A stretch of DNA of 64,000 nt from Unio delphinus. Its lineage: Eukaryota > Mollusca > Bivalvia > Unionida > Unionidae. The first letter of the stretch is position 1. Each line of letters opens with the position of its first letter. Positions 60,376 through 64,000 of this stretch are shown piece by piece. The notes beneath the pieces were generated by a model. That model was not told the DNA's origin and ran no database searches. It saw only the letters and a list, made by a program, of their open reading frames with translations. The translations under genes were made by a program, and so were the position numbers. The DNA lies in contig JAQISU010000022.1 in the NCBI GenBank assembly GCA_029339505.1, forward strand, positions 16,233,501 to 16,297,500, read 5' to 3'.

Positions 60376-62890
60376 ATTGATCACCTGTACTTGCAGCAGT
60401 CTAAAAATAATATATATATTGAAGTGACATTAGTAGTTGCTGTAATAATATTAGTGTGTAAAGTTTGAAATTGCAAATTCTTGATTAATTAAACGGTATC
60501 GTTTCACGTTATTTCCATAGATATTATTATTCTATTTAATCTCTGATGGAGATCGTATTAGTTACATATTCAATATATTTATGTTACCCGCGAATATAAG
60601 GGCACATAATGAAAGAGACACAATGTCATTGTAAAAGAATTTATTTGTGGCATGATTTGGCACATTGCTTAGATCACATCAGTAGTTGCTGTAATAATAC
60701 CTGTAAAGGAAGTATCAAATTACAAATTGGTTTCATGTTTTTTTTCATGGATATTATTATTTAAACCTATTACAAGACAGATATCACAATGTTTCAACCC
60801 AATATAATTTACATAACTTATTTATTGTTGTTAGTATTTTGTTACCTGCAAATAACAGGGCTTTTTTTCAAAGAATCACAATGTAACTCTAGGTAAAGCT
60901 ATGACTACCTTTGATATAGTACCCTGCTTAGAACTCCAAGGAAATGGATTCAGAGATTAGGAACTTTTTTGATATCTCCAATTCAAGCAAATCAAAGCTA
61001 AAACATTTAGTGATCCAGTTCAGTGGTAAGGATGTAAACAGCCACATCAATAAAGCTTGTAAGAATTTATGAACAATCAAGGAGTGCGACAATATTCCTG
61101 AAAATTAACAAAATAATGTCAATATCGGAAACAAAACATACAATATTCTAGGTTAACAAATTAAAGACAATAATTTGAAAATAGAAGTTCTTTGACCAAA
61201 GATAGACAATTCATTCCATTAAATACAATCGTGAACATGTGACGTCTATTCCCAACATCGGAATCTTAATACCAGCCAATTATATCATCCAAAAGAAACT
61301 TTTGACGACTACGTAGAACGACTTTTCTTCTTTCAGATGCAACATAATAAATCAAAGATAATTTTTACTTTAACATAATATTATTGTACATTAAGTCATT
61401 CACAAGACAAATATTTGTAATATCTTCGCCCTTTTTTTTTGCTCTTTTGTACTCAAATTGAAGTCAGTTCAAACTCTTGGGTACTATCATTATACAAATC
61501 ATAGAAAAGTCATTTTACACATAAGGTTCATATTTCATTTTGAGTTACCAAATGGTTTTCAAACGATACAACATTGCATGTCTCGTATGCAGGATTTTAC
61601 TTCAGATAAACAGTACCATATCTGTACGTGTCAATAGTTAATCATCTTTAAATAAAGGTACAACTGGTGTCTGTTAAAGGATTTAATGGTCAGACATCTA
61701 TGGGAAAATACTCTCTTATTTAACACTGAGTTGCAAACTGCAAAGCTGCGCACAATCTAAACATCTGTCGTAAAATTCAATTGATTTGGAGGGCACTAAA
61801 AATCATCTTATCTGAATATATGGAACATTAACGCATCATACTATAATAAAATAATTAAATCATTCTTATAGGCTCTACCGTAGTCCAAGGTTAATGTTCT
61901 GCCAGTTTTCGACAATATAAGCAAGCCTTGCAATAACGTCTTCAAATATTTGCAAATACAGCGAAAGATTGGCAGTTGTAGAATAACAACACATTTTGTG
62001 TCGCGTTCTAACATGATCAATGCTGACTGAATGATTTTCAGCAACTTTAAAAGTAACAAATCCGGAAAGAAATTGTACAATATAATAATGCAATACATTT
62101 AGAAGACACTATTGTAAAAATGATTAGAACTGCAGTTTCTGAAATTATAATCAATGTATATTCACTCACCTAAGTACCACAAAGAAACTGTTATAAAGCT
62201 GATGATTTATTCTTTACTTCTACTTCCAGGAGCTTGGCATGCAATGATTTTCATGGATGAAGAGTGCTACTTAAGTAGGAAACAGTATATAGAACAAACT
62301 AATCAGATCAGATCAGATTATTCTTTTTGGAACAGGTGTTGTTTGTAGATCCGCAGCTTTTCCTATTAAATATAAACGACATTCACTTTCACGTTTTAAA
62401 TGTTAAGTAATGTCTAGACTATTAAAACAACCCTGTGTTGATGCGTGTTTTGAAAACTATTTTACTGACCAATACCCTGTGCAAACATTGCTGTAGATTC
62501 ATTTTACCTCACCTATTGATTGCATGTTTTGTTAGTTTTCAATTCGTAAATATAGTTACATACGCCATATGTTTTACTATTGTTCAGCATGTAATGAATA
62601 ATGAAAAGATAATGATGAGGCATGAACTTTTCAACATACATATTTAGTTGTGTTGAGAAACTTTGTGGTTAATGATAAGTGGAAAAAACTGTCGAATTGT
62701 TTTAGAAAATACAAAAGAATCCGCGGGAGAGCGAGATAGAGTGAAAACTAGACATTCAATGGGACTATACGTTTCAGGTCGTGATCTTAAGATAAAAATT
62801 AGTATGCAAAGTAGATGCTGAGAGAAGCCGCATGCAAGTGTGTCGATTGACATGGGATTTCGTTTAGTTAGAACCCTAAATATAGCAATG
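60376..62890. other. outer right arm, no recognised gene
   Basis: Mirror of about 22709-25208, including the diverged tandem duplication upstream of the gene (about 60427-60860). Divergence from the left arm climbs from about 2% to about 8% across this interval. A possible acceptor (ctacttccag) and a short frame at 62154-62348 (+) exist but show mostly amino-acid-changing differences. Confidence 0.45.
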
Positions 62891-62902
62891 GAAATAATTT
62901 GT

Positions 62903-63167
62903 TTTGTTTTGTTTTGTTTTGTTCTTTTATGGTTTAACGCCATTTTTCAGCACAATATATAGGCTATACATGGCGGCCAGTATTAGTGGTGGAGGAAGAA
63001 ACCGGAAAAACCCCGGAAAGAGCCACCGACCCACGAGAAGCTACTGGCAAGCTTTCTCACTTAACTACATTAGCCGAATCTTAGACTCGAACCCACGCAG
63101 ACAGAGGTGAGATGGCAGTGGTCCGGAACGGACAGCGCTTTAGACCACTCGGCCACTCGGGGCCCCC
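62903..63167 (-). mobile_element. tRNA-derived SINE, family A, right arm only, with target duplication
   Basis: On the minus strand the head (ggggccccgagtggccgagt, B-box-like gggttcgagtc) starts at 63167. The body carries gtgagaaagcttgccagtag, and the 3' tail is a (caaaa)n-type repeat ending at 62903. A 12-bp direct repeat (gaaataatttgt) flanks it at 62891-62902 and 63168-63179. The left arm carries the single, unoccupied copy of these 12 bases at 22697-22708. This is a clean insertion that postdates separation of the arms. Confidence 0.96.
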
Positions 63168-63179
63168 GAAATAATTTGT

Positions 63180-64000
63180 ATATTACAACAAGGTGTTATC
63201 ATATGTATAACTTACAAAGGCAATCAAATGCTTGTCTGAAACATCCGACTAACCTCTATCTTAAATATGTATCTAAACGCTGCATAATCATATATTACAC
63301 ACAGATCAAAGTGAAATTCAAGGTAATAATTTTCTGGGTAACTAGTTTCATACCTAACTTTCTTAAGATTTGTTTTTTAAATAAATTTGTAGTGGTGTAT
63401 TAACCTTTATTCAATTAGAAAGCTGAATAGGCATAAAGATCTGCATCGGAAAGACATTACAGTAGTTAGCTCTGATGCATTGATAAAGAGAACGCATTTG
63501 GTTCACATTCTTGGGAAACATGGGCCTGGTGGTTTAAGATACGTAAAACACAAAGGGAGCTTTATTTTAAATGTATAATAATCAACTAATGAAGCCTGAT
63601 TTTAGCAAATTAGGTAATCAATTGTTGAGGGTAATGCTAAATGAAAATAGTTACTCATAGCATTTATTAGGTAACCAGGCTTTGAAACACCTGTCACTCT
63701 GTCCGAGCTTGTTCCATTTATACACTTAGCACTAAACAGGATTTAACAGGCATCAGTATTATTTTACTTCTGTTACTACTTTCAATTGAAAAACATCAAT
63801 CAGTTGTATTGTCTAATTCAATGGTGAGGTATATAACATTTGTATTATTTACCTGTGTTGCCAAAATGCGAACGTTTTGTGAATTCAACGCTTCACTCGT
63901 CCCAACACTTTTATATTTCATTTCAATACATTTTAAACAGAGCTCCATATAGTTCAACGTATCAGCTGCGTATGCGGTTAGATACTGAGTTCCTCATGTA
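63180..64000. other. outermost visible right arm, no gene
   Basis: Homologous to about 21882-22696 with about 8% substitutions by hand count. Homology persists to the last base, so the arm boundary is outside the window. Confidence 0.6.

Larger units (their letters stand above)
43354..64000 (-). repeat. right arm of the giant inverted duplication (continues past window)
   Basis: Reverse complement of 21882-42179. Homology begins abruptly at 43354 (pairing with 42179) and is still present at base 64000, so the true arm is longer than 20.6 kb. Arm-specific differences include a SINE with target duplication at 62903-63167, an (ATT)16 tract at 48857 where the left arm has (AAT)10, 64 nt of TAGA repeat at 59138 against 24 nt on the left, and a nonsense change in the CR1 C-terminal region (48563-48565). 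Confidence 0.97.

Noticed and set aside
21882..64000. The palindrome arms as terminal inverted repeats of one giant DNA transposon (Polinton, foldback or similar)
   Set aside because: No integrase, DNA polymerase B, packaging ATPase or transposase motifs were seen. The arms contain ordinary LINE and SINE insertions plus a host-like gene, and the unique centre is only about 1.2 kb.
21882..64000. Simple fold-back of a single read or molecule
   Set aside because: The arms differ by up to 8% in the outer part, by several microsatellite lengths and by a SINE, so they are not two readings of the same strand. A junction of two haplotypes remains possible and is discussed as a caveat.

Overview
The window is AT-rich animal nuclear DNA. 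It shows spliced exons with GT/AG borders, non-LTR retrotransposons of the CR1 and I superfamilies, two families of tRNA-derived SINEs and many micro- and minisatellites. There is no prokaryotic organisation (no operons, no ribosome binding sites). The SINE tails and the LINE mix suggest a marine mollusc, perhaps a gastropod. That is an inference; no marker gene fixes the species.

The dominating structure is a very large inverted duplication. The left arm (about 21882-42179) is repeated in reverse complement by the right arm (about 43354-64000), around a 1.17 kb spacer (42180-43353). Homology still holds at the last base of the window, so the right arm continues beyond it and the palindrome may also extend further left. 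Arm-to-arm difference, counted by eye, is well under 1% to about 1% over the inner 15 kb, about 2% at 24-25 kb, about 5% at 23.5 kb and about 8% at 22-23 kb. The right arm also carries a SINE with a clear target-site duplication that is absent from the left arm.

Each arm carries, from outside inwards: sequence with no recognised gene; a four-exon gene for a 166-residue secreted cysteine-rich protein (25209-27038 + and 58516-60375 -, convergent towards the centre, coding sequence identical in the two arms); a 3' CR1 fragment with a 496-bp internal tandem duplication; a decayed I-superfamily LINE (gag, endonuclease, reverse transcriptase, RNase H) split by a SINE; a noncoding stretch; a 5'-truncated CR1 element with a nearly intact reverse transcriptase; and one more SINE near the centre.

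The single-copy part (1-21881) holds no gene that I can support. It has SINEs at 2825-3206, 7441-7690 and 17450-17653. It also has tetranucleotide microsatellites, a 16-copy 17-bp minisatellite, several short tandem duplications, a THAP-like fragment and two weak candidate terminal exons. It may be intergenic or intronic sequence.

The main caution is that a long inverted duplication can be an assembly fold-back joining two haplotypes. The steep outward divergence gradient and the asymmetric spacer are more like a real palindrome with arm-to-arm gene conversion, but sequence alone does not settle this.
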